From Callipepla californica brunnescens (lineage: Eukaryota; Chordata; Aves; Galliformes; Odontophoridae), in contig JALIRH010000001.1 of the NCBI GenBank assembly GCA_023055505.1, positions 100,038,283 through 100,102,282 of the forward strand: a stretch of DNA of 64,000 nt. Reading direction: 5' to 3'. Made by a program: the position numbers and the translations under genes. The notes beneath the pieces were generated by a model. That model did no database searches and was not told the DNA's origin. It saw only the letters and a program-made list of their open reading frames with translations. Position 1 is the stretch's first letter; each line of letters starts with the position of its first letter. Below are positions 1-13,520 of this stretch, one piece after another.

Positions 1-316
1 TCGGCAAGTCTGTTGATGACTCCAACTGTGTGGTATAGTAGACAAGCTTGAAAGAAGGGATGTCATGCAGAGAAACCTTGACAGTCTTGAGTTTGGAGGC
101 CTTTGTGAAACTCATGGAATTCAGTAAGGCCACGTGCAAGGTCCTGCACTTCTTTTAAGTCAAGTGCAAGCACAAATACAGGCAAGTGAATTGAGAGCAG
201 CACTGAGGAACAGTTTGGAGGTGTCTGTTGATAAGAAGCTGTATTTTATCCAGCAATGTGTGATTTAGAGGATCTTTAAAGTCCCTTCCAACCAGAACCA
301 TTTTATGATTTATGAT
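1..316 (+). mobile_element. CR1 LINE 3' fragment, internally deleted
   Basis: The left edge resembles the 3' part of CR1 ORF2: text like 'gcaagtctgttgatgac' and 'aaggccacgtgcaaggtcctgcact' is typical of the CR1 region after the reverse transcriptase. It then jumps to a CR1 tail ('gtcccttccaacc', then atgattt-type repeats near 302-316). The element starts outside the window. Stops and missing segments make it a dead copy. Identification is from memory of CR1 consensus wording. Confidence 0.8.
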
Positions 317-674
317 AATTATACTGAGATTTGGCTTAGTATACAGAAGAAACTCATCTCCAAGGCACAATAAACAATATCAGGACAACAAAAGTTTCAG
401 AAGGAGGCATAAAATGACAAAATATGTGAAATAAAGGAATAATTCTGTTAATTTTTGTTTTCTGAAGCAAGTCAATACATTGCTCAGCCATCATCATGCA
501 ATGATGGAAGTGCATGAACTGATATTCTATAAGATAGAGATATTGAGATATTGACAAGAGACATGCTTCAAGTATTGTGCTTGTTAGATGTCAGTATATC
601 TGATTATAGATTTCTCAGTGCACTTTCATCTCTTGCACAAGCATTCCCACATGTCTGGCCCTGACTCTACATCA
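317..674. other. No feature recognised
   Basis: AT-rich sequence with only short chance open frames. I see no repeat, RNA gene or exon. Confidence 0.5.
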
Positions 675-755
675 TTTATTTTATTTTATTTTATTTTATT
701 TTATTTTATTTTATTTTATTTTATTTTATTTTATTTTATTTTATTTTATTTTATT
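675..755 (+). repeat. (TTTTA)n microsatellite
   Basis: About 16 nearly perfect copies of the pentamer TTTTA. The stop-free frame across it is a product of the repeat, not a gene. Confidence 0.97.
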
Positions 756-3700
756 CTAGTTCTGTTTCAGCTTTTTTCATCCACTACAGTTTATTTCTTT
801 GCTGAGCAGTGGCAATATAAAAGAAAAAGGATACTCAATCGTGTATGTTCTACATAGATTTTCTCCTGCTCCATAAGATCAAATGATATCTATCTTTCCT
901 GAAGAATTTTTCAATGATTACAAGGGCTGAGACTGTATCATTCTGTGTTATGTCCTGACCTTTGTATTGCTTACAGTAGGTGTGCTATGAAGCTTTTTGT
1001 GGCATATGTTTTTGAAGATGTAAAGAAAATGTTTGTAAGGGCTTTCCACTTTCAAATACTTATAAAAGGACAAATAATATGCATAGAACTGGAAACAGTG
1101 TTTTAGAAAATCCCACACAATGTGTATTAAAGACCTCTTAGATTTTTATGTCATCTTTCTGTATGAATAGAAGAGAATTCTTCTTTAGCTACGTTGCTCA
1201 TACGAGACAGATGACCAATGGATAATGACATGAAATTTCTTGGCTTAACCATTTTTATACTAGATGACACTAAGACAAAAGAAGGATATCATAATCTGGA
1301 AATGAAATAAATATGACACTAAAAAGAAAAGAAATGTGAATGTTTATCAATGCCTAATAGCTGGTATACCTAACAAAAAGATGTTTTCAGTTTTATTCTG
1401 CCTTAAGTGTAAACTTCGGTCATTGAATGTTGTTGTCAGTATTTCTATGTTCCAAAAGGCATTCTTTTCTATACTAGTCTACACATTCCTTATGTATATA
1501 TCTATGTATGTTAATAAATAAAAATAACAAGTCTGAAAAACATACACATTCACATAAGCATGCACAATACTTATTCTGTAATAATGTATTTTGTAAAAAT
1601 ACACTATAATTAGGTTTTAGTAAATTATTTTCTAGAAAGGAAATTTAACTGCTGCTGTGGTACAGACAGAATCGAGCTCAGAAAACACTTATATTTCATA
1701 TTTTTTTGTTTTGATATTAGATGCTACTTATAACTACATGTCAGAAGTGAAAGTATATCAACATCTGCAAGGTGTTCTTTACATCCTCAGAATGATTTTA
1801 ATTCTGCTTGCTAGATCATCAAATTACCTGCTTCTCTATCTCTGTCTTTGTGATTCTCCCCTTCTATTTTCTTCTCTTTACATATAATATTAGAAAATCA
1901 AATCTGTTTAATAATGATGTTACATTGTGAATCAGTTGAGGTAATGTAGTAAAATTGAATTACTGGAAGCATTTTTTAGTCTTAAATTTCAGCTATTCAA
2001 GTATTTTCTGATGATACAGTCATAAAAAAATTGTAACTGGCCTGTATGTGACTGTCTAAACAAGGTGTGAAAGGGATGTTCCATAAATATTCCACAACAT
2101 TTAGCACCAAGAAATTATTGAATAAAGTAGAGAAAATCAACAAAAATAATAAAATATCATCAAAACAGATCCAACAGAAAAAATATATAATTTCTTTTTT
2201 ATTAATTAGAACAAATTTTGGTTGAATTTTTGATTGAAAGATCAATAAAATTAGATTTTTGTGCAAAAAGATAAAAGGGACAAAACAATGAAATAGTGTC
2301 TGAAGACACTGGAACATTCTGGAACATGTGATAAGTGGAATGGAAAATAAAAAAGCCTTCCAATTTCTTAATGAAATGGCCTTGAACTTCTAAAGCAATT
2401 CAACTGAGAGATATTTTATTTCTTTATTTTCTAAACAAGTAATTATTTATTATTTATTTATAGCTTACATTTTAAATGTATTTAACTACATATAGGGAGA
2501 AATGTAAACAGTTTATATATTATATGTTTTCATATGTATTTTACTTAAATACTTATCAGTATTTAATTCCTTTAATCTTCTACTGAATGTGATATATATT
2601 TCAACCCAGCATACAATAATAATAGTGTAAAAATAATTCTCACTAATCTGGACCAGGAAGAATGCAAAAATTGAATTTTAAAAACAGATTTCATATTAAT
2701 TTAGAAATATGAATTTGCTTTAAAATCTTCACATGCCAGGCTTTCATCTACCTTTTATTTCCTGGATTTTATTTTTAAACCCAGCATAAGGACAGGTTGG
2801 TGTGGTTCTGATGTTTGAGCAGATTGGTGAGTCTTTAAAATATATAGTGATGTGATTTTTAAGAAAACCAAATGTAAATAATAACCTAATTTCTGAGAGC
2901 TAAAAAGATTTTTTTCTTTTTTTTTTTTAGTAGAAAATTTAAAATTATCATAAATAACTTTTTGTAATTTTAAATCTCACTTACTTCATTAATTCATTAA
3001 GTAAAATGAACTGTAAACAAAACGAAGAATTTCAGAAGTGATGGCTTGGTAATGCCAGGTTTATATTACATATTCATCCATTCCTACTCTTAGATTTTTT
3101 TCATTGACAGAATTTTCTGGTCAAACTTCATAATGAGTAAACAGCAGTCAGACATGTTTGTGGTACTTTTCAGCTATTTTGTGAGTTGCTTGCTGAAGTT
3201 CTAATCTCTTTTCTGAAGAAGAAAATGTTTATGTAAAGCTGATTCTTGAAATCAATCTTCATTAATAACTGTGTGATAGAAAGATTCATAAAGCACTTTT
3301 TTCTTTCACCTGCAAAATAAAATCTATCACAGTATATTGATAAATATACTCTGATACGCATTACAAATGCAACTGTTTTTTGTTCCAAAATCTAATTTCA
3401 AAACTTATTGATAACTCCATTTAAAGTAATATTACATTCAATTGAAGTAAAAAAAAATAAGGTGAACACTGTGAATGGGGAGAGATTGTGGATTAATAAT
3501 ATGACCTTTCACTTCTTTGATTGAGGTCAAAACTGACTGAATCAATACCTGAATAAGACGGATGGCTACCATGCAGTTTCATCTAAAATGATAATTTTTC
3601 CATGTAATTTGTAAAAGCAGAAATCACATTCTCATGTAATTGTTTTACCTTCTTGTGTGGTTCAGGAATGTTTTCTTACACAACAGTGGATACTGTAATT

Positions 3701-4394
3701 TCTATTTAGAAAATTGTAATAATAATACAGGATTAGCATATTGTGAAATAGAATAGAAATAAAAGTTGATAACAAAAGTCAAGTTTGCATAGAGTTTAAA
3801 ACATAACAAGATCAAAGGGCAAGGTAATACTGCCGCAAGCCAAAAGTCACGAACATATTTGAATATTAAGTAGAAAAAAATAATCTGTAGAAGTGGTAAA
3901 TATTTTTAGGACTTCACTGTCATTTATGGTAGCTGATATCTCAAAATTTAACCTTCAAAGTGTCAACTTATTTCTTGAAACACACATAGTAAAAATTATG
4001 TGATATATTTTCTTTGTTTCAGAATATAGTGGTAAACTTCAAAATTTCTTCTTCATTTTCCTGTTTAGTATTTTCTAGGATTTTCTGCCATTTCATTGAT
4101 AACCATGCATACAAACAAACACAATTTCACACAATTTAAAACATATATCTATCACCTTGAGGTATTTCATGGATTGGTATTAGGGAAAACCAAAGATTTC
4201 ACCACAAAGATCCTTCCATTTACATTAGAAATGTATTTGCCCAAATTCCTGAGAAATATTTAAGTATGTTGTGAAATTTCTTCTGCAGACAGTAGACACA
4301 GATCAGAACAAATAAGTAAAAAGGAAAAAGACTGCTCAAGAGGGCTTAAGCACTATTGGATGGCACAGAAATAGATTTTGGTAAAGGAAGAAAA
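756..4394. other. AT-rich intergenic or intronic DNA, nothing recognised
   Basis: Long AT-rich stretch with short open frames on both strands, none with domain-like composition or splice context. No tRNA, LTR or LINE signature is seen. Confidence 0.5.
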
Positions 4395-4465
4395 GTCAAC
4401 TATTTATTTGTTTATTTGTTTTTAGCTCTAGGTCAGCAAAACAAACAAACAAACAAATAAAAAAC
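4395..4465. repeat. Inverted pair of TTTG/TTTA and CAAA-type short repeats
   Basis: A run of ATTTGTTT units (about 4400-4422) is followed, after a short spacer, by a run of CAAA units (about 4437-4459). The arms are complementary, so the stretch could fold into an imperfect hairpin. No mobile element signature is attached. Confidence 0.7.
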
Positions 4466-7110
4466 TCACAAATATCCGGTATCACTAAAATAAAATCAGC
4501 AAGAACTGACATATGTTCTGTAGTCCTCAACTGTACAAGATGAGTTTGTCTGAAATATTTTCCTCTATCCTTGACCAGATAGCTTGCCCTATGTTGTTTT
4601 TGCATTCTTTGCTACTGAAGCTTTTTCTTTCCCATTTGTGGTCCTTGAATGTTGAATATTTCACATAATTAGTAAGTGTTGTCAAGCTTGAGCAAAGCAG
4701 TGCAGTAGCTGGCTGGTTGCCCAGAAATAGAAACAGAATAGTAAAATCTTGCAAACAGGACAGGAAGAGAAGTTAAACAAGAGACAAATCCTCCACTTTT
4801 GGCATTTATTCAACTTGGCAAATAGGGAAATTACAGATGGAAAGTGAAAAAAAAAGAGAAAGGTTGTTTTTTTTTTTTTTTAAATAAAAATACACAGTCT
4901 GATAATTTTGTCTCTATTCATCATTCCATCAATCTTTGGATAGCATATACAGCATAAGACATACAATATCCTAATGTAAATGAATCCCTTCGAACTAGAA
5001 GTTCTGAGATAATCAAGCCAAACAGACCAGGGAAGACATTGTCAGAAGGATTCATGCAGTCTATTCAAGGATAAACAAATCCACCTGATTCCATGTTGAC
5101 TGAATAGCAAAAAAAGAAGAAAAAGAAATTATGCTAGCTGAAAACTATAGCTGTACAAACTATTAAATCCAGTTGCATCAAGACAATATTTATCTTCTTC
5201 TATTTTGTGCATTTTTTCCTTTCAATTACTCCTGATGCTACCATATAGTTACAGAGATTTTTTGTAATATCTTTCAAACCTCTATCAAGAGATTTCAAAC
5301 ACTGAAGATCACATTCTGGCTCTTACTGTTTCTTTTTTGGGCAATTATGGATATCCGAGGGACAAACATGGACTGCAGTGGCTCCTAAAATAATTTTCTT
5401 CGTGCAAAGGCAGTATGGGATCAAAACAAATTTTACTCTCCTGGCTTTTATGGCCCAAACTTTGGTGTATGCTGGAAGTAAGAGTTAGCATGTTTTCAAT
5501 AAGAGGGTTCTTAGTACACATCAAATGATGCTTCTGTGAATATCAGCAATACAGCTTTCATAACTGAATGTAACAGGTCAATACATTTACAGTTTGTTAA
5601 AGTGGACATGAAAGATATACGCTTTCTTCCTTTATTTTCTCCCCAAGACTTAAACCTTGCAATAGATATAATCCAAAAACAGCATGCACCCATTTCAGCA
5701 GCAACATGAAATTGTGTCGTATTATTCAATGTAGTCCTGACTGCAGGTTACTTACGTAGATATACTTGATGTTTATTACATAAAATTACTTATGTTGTAC
5801 TCTTAAAGAGATTAAACAAGTAGCAGGGTTGTCTGCTCATAGTGAATGCATAGGGTCCAGTATTTAGGTTTATGTGATCTTTTCTGTGTGTGCCCATTCT
5901 ACCATGGACCTCCTTCTCGATGCTTTGATTTCTTGATTTCAAACTTTTTTTGATAGCTACTTTTGTGTATATGCAAGTTACAGTCATCTGTAGCACAAAC
6001 ATTGCAATGAATAATCTCATTTTAATCAGAACTTACTCACAACACCTCACAGTTTACTGGAAAATTTCCATCCATATCTGAGCGAATTAGACCATACATA
6101 TTGTAACTTTATTTAGTTTCCTATATGGTAAAGTGGATATTATCTGATTAGACAAACCACAAGCAGGTACAGCAAATGAAGGGTTGATCAAAAAGTTCAG
6201 TACAATTAGTTGTGAAAATAGTCCATCTTTTTTAATTAAAAGACAATATTCTTCATGACCACAGAAACTTCAGAGAAAAGCATTTCTGAAACTCTTTCAG
6301 AATCTTGGCATATGTTTTGATTCTCCTCTGTCTGGTTACATTAGACTGCGTAATAGGGTGAAGGTTTTACCTACTATCACACTCAGGAGATTAAGCACAA
6401 TATGGTCCTTCCATATGGTATTTGTGCCTAAAAACCAATGAGATTAGAATGCCTATGCTGAACATCACTCCATATGTTCATCAGAATGGCCCATAGGTCT
6501 TGGTAGAGCTAGTGATTTTTTAGAGAATTAAATTATTATCTTTAACAGTGCCTCAGAAACACCTTGAACACTGCCAATAATTATTGTTTCATTTCCTCCC
6601 TCCCCGCAAATTATGCTATTATATGTTATGCTTATGGTTATTTTGTTTGTTTCCACTATGTATTTTCCTCTGTTAATTGAACAGAATAATTTGACTTCTA
6701 TACAAATTTGTTTTACTCTTTACTTTGCACATTACCCCTAAAGAAGTGTAAGAATGGTTAAAAAATCTTAATAGTACAAACTGCTTTCTTTGCTAGGTAT
6801 TTCAGTTGTTAGTAAACTGAATCTTCTCAGTCACATCTAACTTCCTGTGAAATGCTCATTGCATTTAAAACCAAAGTCACACAATGCCATCAATATCATC
6901 ACTGTAATTATAGAGTTAGAGAAAAATCACTCCTTTGAAAACATCTATATTACTCTAGTAGTAATATTCATAACTTCCCAAAGGTGAAAATTCTTTCACA
7001 TATTCCCAATCTTGAATAGAGTATCCTGAAATCTGAACCTAATTTTCTTAACATTTTAGATTGTCCAGTGATTAAAAACAGTCATTTCTTTCTTCTCATT
7101 CTTAGATTTC
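4466..7110. other. AT-rich DNA, nothing recognised
   Basis: Only short unrelated open frames and A/T-rich simple stretches, for example near 4866-4884. No gene, RNA or repeat family recognised. Confidence 0.5.
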
Positions 7111-7114
7111 TTTC

Positions 7115-7550
7115 CAATGAGACCAGAGTGGGAATTGCATCCCAGAAGGCCAATGGTATATTTGCCTGCATGAAAAGAAGAGTGGCCAGCAGGGCAAAGG
7201 AGGTGATTCTCTCCTTCTGTTCTGCCATTGTGAGGCCTCATCTGGAATACTGCATCCAGGTCTGGTGCCCCCAGCATAAGAAGAATGAAAAGCTATAGGA
7301 GTAAGTCCAAAGGAGAGTGCATGGATGATCAGAGAGCTGGAGAATCTCTCTTACAAATATAGGCTGAGGGAGCTGGGCTGATTTTTTCCGGAGAAGACAG
7401 CAGTCCAAGAGACCTCCTTACAGACTTTCAGTACTTAAAAGGAGCTTGTAAACAGGAGAGAGACCTACTTTTTACAATGTCTCTTAGTGATAGGACAGGG
7501 GAGAATGTCCCTTTCAACCTAAGTCACTCCATGATTTTATGATTCTATGA
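7115..7550 (+). mobile_element. CR1 LINE 3' fragment (sense)
   Basis: Typical CR1 3' ORF2 text: 'ggcctcatctggaatactgc', 'gtctggtgcccccagcat' and 'ctgagggagctgggctg', ending in 'atgattttatgattctatga'. The frame is broken by stops, and part of the 3' untranslated region is missing before the tail, so this is a dead 5'-truncated copy. Confidence 0.88.
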
Positions 7551-7934
7551 ATACTGAAATAATAACCTAAAGAAAGGATCCTAAGAGGGTGGCTAGAATA
7601 CTGACAGTCAAAAAGAAAGTTATACATCTTGCTCACAGAATGTACTGTTTCCATTAACCTTTCAATAGCTGATAATGACTTCCTCTTTTGCCAAGCTGCT
7701 TCTTTATCCTCGGAACCCTGCTTATTTCATTATCTCCTTTTTATTTGGTGGGATGGAGGCTTCTTTCTTCTTGGAGATGCTTTTTTGTTATCTTTTCACT
7801 TTGTCCTTTCTCTCACTTGATCTTGGGCTTCTCTTCCCCTCATTCTTCCACCATTTGTCTTTGACTGTCATTCTCTCTTTCTCTACTCATCCTGCCACTT
7901 TCCCCCTCTCCCTTCTATGAGTCGTTAATTATCC
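7551..7934. other. Pyrimidine-rich stretch, nothing recognised
   Basis: The + strand is T/C-rich, especially 7690-7915, which leaves two overlapping short open frames. Composition explains them and no protein family is recognised. Confidence 0.5.
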
Positions 7935-8190
7935 TGAGTTGAAGGAGTGACTGTGTCCAACTCCTGGCTCCATACAGAATTACATATATATATGTCTGAG
8001 AGTATTGTCGAAATGCTTCTTGAACTCGGGCAGGCTTGGTGTCATGACCAGTGTCCTGGAGAGCCTGTTTCAGTATCCAGCCACCTTCTTGGTGAGGAAG
8101 ATTTTCCTAATAACCAAGCTAAACCTCCCCTGATGCAGCTCCATGCCGTTCCCTTAGGTCATATCTCTGTCACCAGAGAAAAAACAAAAA
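7935..8190 (-). mobile_element. CR1 LINE 3' fragment (antisense)
   Basis: On the + strand it reads as the reverse complement of a CR1 end: 'gtccaactcctggctcca', 'cttgaactcgggcaggctt', 'ctaaacctcccctgatgcag'. It is diverged and 5'-truncated, with a short TA-rich insert near 7983-7993. Confidence 0.85.
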
Positions 8191-8199
8191 CAATATGAA

Positions 8200-9960
8200 A
8201 AGACAAAGTGAAAAAGCACTGAATAATATCTCTCCATTCTTATATAGGAAGTCTTCATTCCTGCCCTCATCAAATTAAATATTCTAAATCCTCCTACAGC
8301 AATGCTGTTCATTTGTCTTGTACTTACTGTTGTACTTCTTAATTTGTGTAGATCAACTTTTAAAATGTTTTAAAACAATCTAAAGAAACATTATTTGAAA
8401 TCACAGTCAACATGTATATTTAGTTTTTTATTTTCTGTGATACATTTCGATACTCACGTATATCTTATTCACCAAGATTGTTTATGATACACTTCATTAA
8501 TATTCTGTCATCTCATTTGGTAAAGAGTATAAATGTGAGTGAACAAAAGGAGACACTGATTTTAATAATGATGGCTATCACTCAAAATACCTTCAGGTCT
8601 TTTAAATAAGATATTTAATAGTTATTTCATAGACATAAAAGTCTAATATTTAAATTGAATTATGGTTTCTGAATTATTATATTGCAGAACAAAATATCTC
8701 CAGTCCATTGGCTTAAGGTATTTTTACTTTGCACTACTAATCTTACATAAAAAGGGATTATTTTACACATCATTGCAATCTTTATAACAACCTAATCGGA
8801 CTTGCTCTCAATGCTGCTTGCAGCTATCATTTAAGAGTAATAACAGTGTGGGTTTAAAAGAGAATTTTCCATCATACAGTACCTATCCAGTAATTTTCCT
8901 CTTCTCTCTTGAATTTTAAGAGGATTTTCATTTTCAATTGACTGCTTCAACCACAAGAATTCAAACTTAAATTTGTCTTATTCACTTTAGCACAATGATA
9001 CAAAATTGAAGTTATTCATGTTTCTGTTCAGCAACTTTGTCATTTTAGGATATTTTTCTAGCTCTAATGCATTTTAATAACAATATCAGTTCGAAGAGAT
9101 TGAAGGTAGAACAAAATAACAGACAGATGGAAGCCAAATATATGATCAATATAACATTCTCGCAGAGTATAAAGAAGACGGTAATCTCCATAAATAGGTA
9201 AATAAGCAAATGAAACAAACAAACAAACCATTGTAGCTTTTTTTTTCTACAATTCCAGTTTTTTCTTCTTTCATTTTTTTCAATCTTTTTCTCTCCTTCT
9301 TGTAGTCTTTCTCTATTTCATATTTTCAATTCATTATGATTATTAACGAAGAAAAGATATGTTCCTAACATGAACAAACTATGGCAATTCTCTTGTTTGA
9401 GTGAATTGTAGAAGAAAAACACAGGTTAATTAATTACTGTTATTGGTTGAAGTAAAATTTGCATAATTTCAGGCTCTTCAAAATATAACTGTAATTTTAG
9501 GGGCCTAATATCTGAAATTCTGGTGTTGAAGTAGATTGCAGAATATGATAAATATTTTGTAGTATGTACCTTTTTAATCAAAAAGTATTTTTTATGGCAT
9601 CACTCTATCAATAAACTTAGTAATATATGTCGTTAATTAACTGTTCCACTGCAGTGATCACTAGCATTAACAAGATCTAAGAATTTTGCATGAAGTGCAA
9701 AATCTCTTTACTTCTTGCTTTGTTTTACTTGTGTGAATAGTGGAAAAGGTATTTTAAACTGTTAGAACTTACCTACGAGGTACATTTTCCTAAATATAGA
9801 GAATGAGAAAAAACACTGAAAAGCAATGAAAATTTAATCTTTGCAGATAAATCCTCTTTGACTCATTAGTGACAACATCAGTACTATACATAGGAGCATA
9901 GTAGAAGAGATGTACATTTAAGTGTTCACTGACAGCAACAGGAATTCATTGTTTGTATAG
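8200..9960. other. AT-rich DNA, nothing recognised
   Basis: No open frame of note, no repeat family and no RNA gene recognised. A small CAAA run lies near 9213-9228. Confidence 0.5.
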
Positions 9961-9964
9961 AATG

Positions 9965-10280
9965 CATTTGGGTAATAGAATAACAAAAAACAAGTTGGAG
10001 ATCATCTATTCTGGCCTCCTGCAAAAGGACCACGGGAAGATGACTAACTTCTAAGGTAAGCTGGGCTGTTAAGAGTTTTGTCCAGCTGAGTAGAGACTTA
10101 TTTCTAAGGACTGGGAAAGCACAGACTGTCTGTACAACCTGCTCCTGTGTCTAACTCTTCTCCATTCTTATGGAGAAGCTTCTTGTCCTCACTCTTGAAG
10201 CTAGGATTATCGTCTCTGGCCTTTCATCTGTGCATATCTAAGAGTGTTTTGATTCTGGCTTTGCTATATATCCCCTTTAA
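9965..10280 (-). mobile_element. Old diverged CR1 fragment (antisense)
   Basis: Traces of the reverse complement of a CR1 3' end remain: 'ttggagatcatctattctgg', 'caacctgctcctgtgtctaa' and 'cttcttgtcctcactcttga', in the order expected for an antisense CR1. The match is weak and interrupted. A short open frame over 10147-10518 overlaps it and is not a gene. Confidence 0.6.
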
Positions 10281-12704
10281 AAATTGTAAAACGGCAAATA
10301 AAATTTGCCTTTGCCTCCTCTTCTGCCTGGACCACACAGTTGTATCTGCCTACCCTCATATGCTATATTTTCTAATTCCCAACCTTCTCCATGGCCTGCT
10401 GGACTTAATTTTGACATATTGTTCCTCTCTTTTTTCCTCCAATAAGAATATTTCTGAATTCTTCCTTTTTATGAAGTTAGCTTCAAAACAGAAAAGGCCA
10501 TTCAGGTTACCAGTGTAATAAAGAGAGAGTCATTCACTCACAAACCCACCCACGTATCACTCTCCCCACAAGTGCATGTACACAGACACACATAGACACA
10601 CAAATCCATTGGCTTAAGTCCAGTTCATTTCATGGAAGATTACATACAGAAACTTGACAACTTGTGATCCAAACTGTTTCTTGGGGGGAAGGGAATTCAT
10701 CTGTTTACTTAAACATTTTCCTTTGAAATAAATGAAGAGTAATTTGTTCTGAAGTGAAACGAAGTACTTTGCTCTATTTACAGCACAGTTACTCCCTTTC
10801 CTCTTCCAGACTTATTGAGATAATGTATTTCAATATTTAAAGTAAAGGAAACACTTTGCATTATCCGCTTAATTTGCCATATTTATTTGCTGATGTAGCT
10901 TGTGTAAAAAATAATATATCGTCACTAAAGGTTACATAATTTCAGTTGTAAGATCTGTTGAAATTTTATGAAGTGTAATTTACTCTCAGTCCTGCAATTT
11001 CAAAAAATAAAAAATAAAAAAATTAACTAGTAACTTCATATTCCATAAAAGATCAAGAAAATTTTCTAAGAATGTGATCTTCATGGCCCAAGTGGTAACT
11101 TTCAATCTTATGTACATAAAAAGTAAAGCAGGACTATAAAGAGAAAATAAAAGTAAGATTTCAGCCTCTTTCTGCCACCTCCACAGAAGCTTTTTTTTGT
11201 ACTTTGAGTCCAAAAGCCAGAAGTTTAGATTTAATCCATTCTTCGTGGGGCAGGTCTTCTGTCAGGCTATTATGCATAGTAGCATACACAACATTTGCCA
11301 AAAACTATAAAGGTCTTCTGTAATGAAAAGTTCTTGTCAGAAGCCTTGGAAACCTTACATCTATAGGAACTTTGTGTTATCATCACAGTTTCAAATTAAT
11401 TAGTGAGACTACTTCAAAAGCTTTAATCTAGGCTATGGTATTAAGAAACATGCATTAGACATTTCCTGTTTGCATTTCTACATCACTTGGTTTAAAGAGT
11501 TGTTTTACTTTCATTGAAGACTGTTGAAGGCCTTAATGTACAATATTGACAGAGTAATAAAAATAGCAAATTATGTTTCTGGCCATGTGCCAACTTAATT
11601 AAATTCTCAGTCATATTAAAAATAATAATATAGAGGACAAAAGAAAAACAGCTTCATTCAAGCTTAATCAGAATTGCAGCTGAAATGAAATGAGAAGTGA
11701 GCAATACATTCCCATGTTCCTGTTCCACTAAAGATCTGCCCCCTTATATTATATCCTAAATCATGTTAATATTTTTTACTTCTCTTTTCCTGGATTCATG
11801 ATAAAATAATAACCAACAACAGTCTGGATTCTATGGATTTGGCAGCCTAAATATTTATAGTTCTGAGATAGTGCAGTTTATCTCCCTTTCAATTATAGTA
11901 TCACAAGATCATATACACTGTGGTATTTACTATTAACTCTTTAAGAGGGCTTTAACATTGAATCTGTTGTACTTGACGTTCTAAGCAACGGCAGATATTA
12001 TTTATTCTATCTAAAGAACATTCCGAAGTATGAAAGTATGAAAGCACCTGAAAAAAAAATCTCTCAAATGTCATAACTTAATGTAGAACTGTATGTCAGA
12101 TGAGGATAATTTTCAGAGGAAATATTTACGTATCGTTAAGGACTTCATTTGACAGATTCATACACTAATGGCTATAAATATTGAACAAGCAAAATAAGAA
12201 CATATTCAATAGATATGAAACACAGGAGAAATACTAGTATGCCATTAAAATTTCAGAAACTTCTAAGTAAAAATCTGTTCCCGGTAGATAAGCACTGTGG
12301 CTATAAAAAGATATGCATTTCTTAATTGTCAGCAGTTATTTATTTTACTACATATCAGCCATGCATAAGTACAGCAAATATACTTCACTTAATAAAAGTG
12401 CTCTAGAAATAAGATTGATATTAGGATTTACAAATTAATTTGATCAGTTGGCCCTTACTGTGTTTCTCAGTTCTCACGCTTTCTCTACAGTATCTTATAC
12501 TTTACAAAGACATCTAGAAAAATACTATATTAACTGAAATAGATACTGAAGTAGATACTGCAAAAGAAAGAATGTATTCTTCAGGCTTTGATGAATAAAA
12601 ATTTTGAACCCACTCCTTACTGTTTTGACATACCTCACATTCTTTCTACTATACTTCCACTTTTCCAAAACTTTACTTACATCATTGTTTAAGAATAACC
12701 CTCA
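10281..12704. other. AT-rich DNA, nothing recognised
   Basis: A short CA-rich patch lies near 10540-10602. The rest is AT-rich without an identifiable gene or repeat family. Confidence 0.5.
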
Positions 12705-12850
12705 TAGGAACATAAAACAGATTGAGCTGGAAGGGACCTGATCATCCGTTTTCAAACACCTGCCATGGGCACTGTTACTGCTCACTAAATCAGGTTGTCC
12801 AGGGCTCCATAGGACTTGGCCTTGAATGCCTTCTACCACTGAGACTACCT
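12705..12850 (-). mobile_element. CR1 LINE 3' end fragment (antisense)
   Basis: Text such as 'gagctggaagggacctgatc', 'ctgccatgggcact' and 'caggttgtccagggct' is the reverse complement of the CR1 3' untranslated end. Only about 145 bp remain. Confidence 0.8.
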
Positions 12851-13041
12851 TAAATTTTGGAAACCTTGTTTAAATCCTTTTGAAGTTTTTATGGGAATTC
12901 AAAATTTCTGAAAAGCTTTAAGACATCTTGACAAAAATACTCATACAGTGAATCTGATATCCTAGTTTTCATTTAATTAGATTCATCAGATAAGGGCACT
13001 TTATGGATGTGCCTTGCTTACACCAGGGTTTGCATTTCGAG

Positions 13042-13469
13042 TGTCACAGTTTTGACCCACAGAAATGGGTCAAGATAAATCTCTTTATTAAGATAGAAAA
13101 TAGGAGAAGGACAATAGTTATGATTATAGTTATATGAGAATGCATACAACAAGTGATGCACAAGAAATTGCTCACCACCCCTCGAACAATGACCCTGGGG
13201 AGCAGAAGAGAGCAAGGTAAACTCCTACACATTTCAACTCCTACTGCTTTTGCATTATGTCATGCAGTATGGAATATCCCTTGGGACAGTTTAAGTAACT
13301 GTCCTAATTCTGTTCCCTTCCAGCACCTTAGGCCTCTCACTGAGCATGCTTAGCTGCAACTGTAAACACTGGTATGTTATCAACATTGTTTTTTTCCTAG
13401 AACCAAAAACACAGCATCATATCAGAACCCTTAGAGGAAAACAATTCCATCCCAGATGAAACTAAGACA
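13042..13469 (-). mobile_element. Old solo LTR of bird ERV-L type
   Basis: On the minus strand the unit starts TGTCTTAGTTTCATCTGGGA and its far end on the + strand starts TGTCACAG, so the termini are TGTC...GACA-like. Internal words such as 'caagtgatgcacaagaaatt', 'ttgctcaccacccctcg' and 'atggaatatcccttgggaca' match the common bird ERV-L LTR as I remember it. I find no 5-bp target duplication at these borders, so the exact ends are uncertain. No internal retroviral genes are attached. Confidence 0.7.
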
Positions 13470-13520
13470 CACATTCATTCTTTTAGTCACACAGACTGGG
13501 AAACTTGCCCTGTTGTGACA

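Noticed and set aside
7056..7298. Short open frames on both strands over the CR1 tail
   Set aside because: They are part of CR1 ORF2 remains or their reverse complement, broken on both sides.
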